From the NCBI RefSeq assembly GCF_038502225.1, contig NW_027196944.1:1-64000 (forward strand): a stretch of 64,000 nt of DNA, given 5' to 3'. The translations under genes and the position numbers were made by a program. The DNA comes from Cherax quadricarinatus (lineage: Eukaryota > Arthropoda > Malacostraca > Decapoda > Parastacidae). Below, in pieces: positions 63,565 to 64,000 of this stretch (the stretch's first letter is position 1; each line of letters starts with the position of its first letter). Below the pieces are notes generated by a model. That model was not told the DNA's origin and ran no database searches. It saw nothing but the letters and a program-made list of their open reading frames with translations.

Positions 63565-63750
63565 CTTCTGCATGTTCTCATAGTCTAGCTTAAAGATCCA
63601 GAGTTTTAATCTGGCGGGAAGTTCAGATATGGACGACAGCATCATAAAAAACTGTTCTGCCGACCCAAGAGGAAGGTATGGGTTGCAAATGGTGGCTTCT
63701 TGAATCTTGTGCTTCTCTTCAGGTGTTGGTAACATTGTAGTCAATAATTT
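63565..63750 (-). CDS. Fhod: FHOD-type formin, FH2-domain internal exon
   Basis: On the minus strand, TTTTCTTATCTTGCAG precedes base 63750 and AAG/GTAATA ends the exon at 63565, so the exon is 186 bp, 62 codons, phase 0 at both sides. It reads KLLTTMLPTPEEKHKIQEAT, then NPYLPLGSAEQFF, LSSISELPARLKLWIFKLDY and ENMQK. The PLGSAEQF..LSSI.EL.ARL..W.FKLDY pattern is diagnostic for the FH2 domain of FHOD formins, which act on actin in muscle and other cells. No stop or indel is present. It is the clearest host coding sequence in the window. Confidence 0.88.
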
Positions 63751-63810
63751 CTGCAAGATAAGAAAATAAGTTATTCAGCACAAAACACTATGTCATTTTT
63801 AGCTTCTGGG

Positions 63811-64000
63811 GTATACCTGGAGAGGGTTTCGGGGGTCAACGCCTCCATGGTTTGGTCTATGACCAGGCCTCGTGGTGGATCAGGGCCTGATCAAGTGGGC
63901 TGTTACTGCTGGCTACACATAGACTGATATACACACCACAGATTGGCTGGTCATGTACTGACTTTAGGTACCTGTCCAGTGCCTTCTTCAAGACAGCCAG
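63811..64000 (-). mobile_element. CR1-like LINE 3' end, continues beyond the window
   Basis: On the minus strand, CTGGCTGTCTTGAAGAAGGC, CAGTGCCTAAAG-type codons and GGGTCATAGACCAAACC follow the 3' part of the 36960-38716 family. It ends at CCTCTCCAGGTATACCCCAG (63812-63831). It lies in the intron just upstream of the FHOD exon. Confidence 0.7.

Overview
The window looks like repeat-dense nuclear DNA of a decapod crustacean, probably a crayfish-type genome. The evidence is AT-rich sequence, canonical GT-AG introns, and stacks of non-LTR retrotransposons and pogo/Tigger DNA transposons of the kind common in decapods. There are no bacterial operons. The species cannot be fixed from the sequence alone. 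The only host-gene parts I can support are two minus-strand exons of an FHOD-type formin, at 63565-63750 and 58041-58115. The rest of the window is best read as its introns or downstream flank filled with mobile elements.

Layout. 1-1150: a LINE 3' end split by two nested TA-flanked MITEs. 1154-7777: a full-length I-clade LINE (ORF1 with three zinc knuckles; ORF2 with endonuclease, RT, RNase H and a C-terminal zinc motif), with a 13-bp target duplication and a TAA-type tail. 8.1-14.8 kb: CR1-like fragments, a TA-flanked DNA element (10404-12822) and LINE scraps. 14850-20692: a DNA element swollen by a satellite, a foldback, a minus-strand LINE, a 478-bp SINE-like element and a mini-Tigger with a poly-alanine VNTR. 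20.7-25.1 kb: minisatellites and a CR1-like LINE. 25120-33227: a second I-clade LINE, interrupted by another mini-Tigger and flanked by 0.8-kb direct host repeats. 33.4-36.7 kb: MITEs, a 30-bp satellite and LINE fragments. 36.7-40.6 kb: a cluster of ~165-bp SINEs sharing both ends with the I-clade LINE, a CR1-like RT split by one of them, and an AGATGGC-rich tandem array. 40.8-48.2 kb: foldbacks, including a 651-bp near-perfect palindrome, two large minisatellites, MITEs and a Tigger relic. 48.8-56.3 kb: RTE-like LINE pieces and a 4.5-kb TA-flanked DNA element loaded with retroelements. 56.3-64 kb: a tRNA-derived SINE, the FHOD exons, a Tigger N-terminal ORF, two piggyBac-like TTAA elements and a CR1 tail.

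Three things stand out. First, several inverted-repeat elements end in hammerhead-ribozyme-like motifs, one with a paired stem I of the right geometry. Second, the I-clade LINE and its SINE share a 5' domain whose predicted stems co-vary, in an order reminiscent of an HDV-like ribozyme, and share a co-varying 3' hairpin. Third, the order of insertions can be read unusually well, because paralogous copies supply empty sites for one another. All retroelement and transposase reading frames are damaged except the short Tigger N-terminal ORF at 59208. I see no intact autonomous element.
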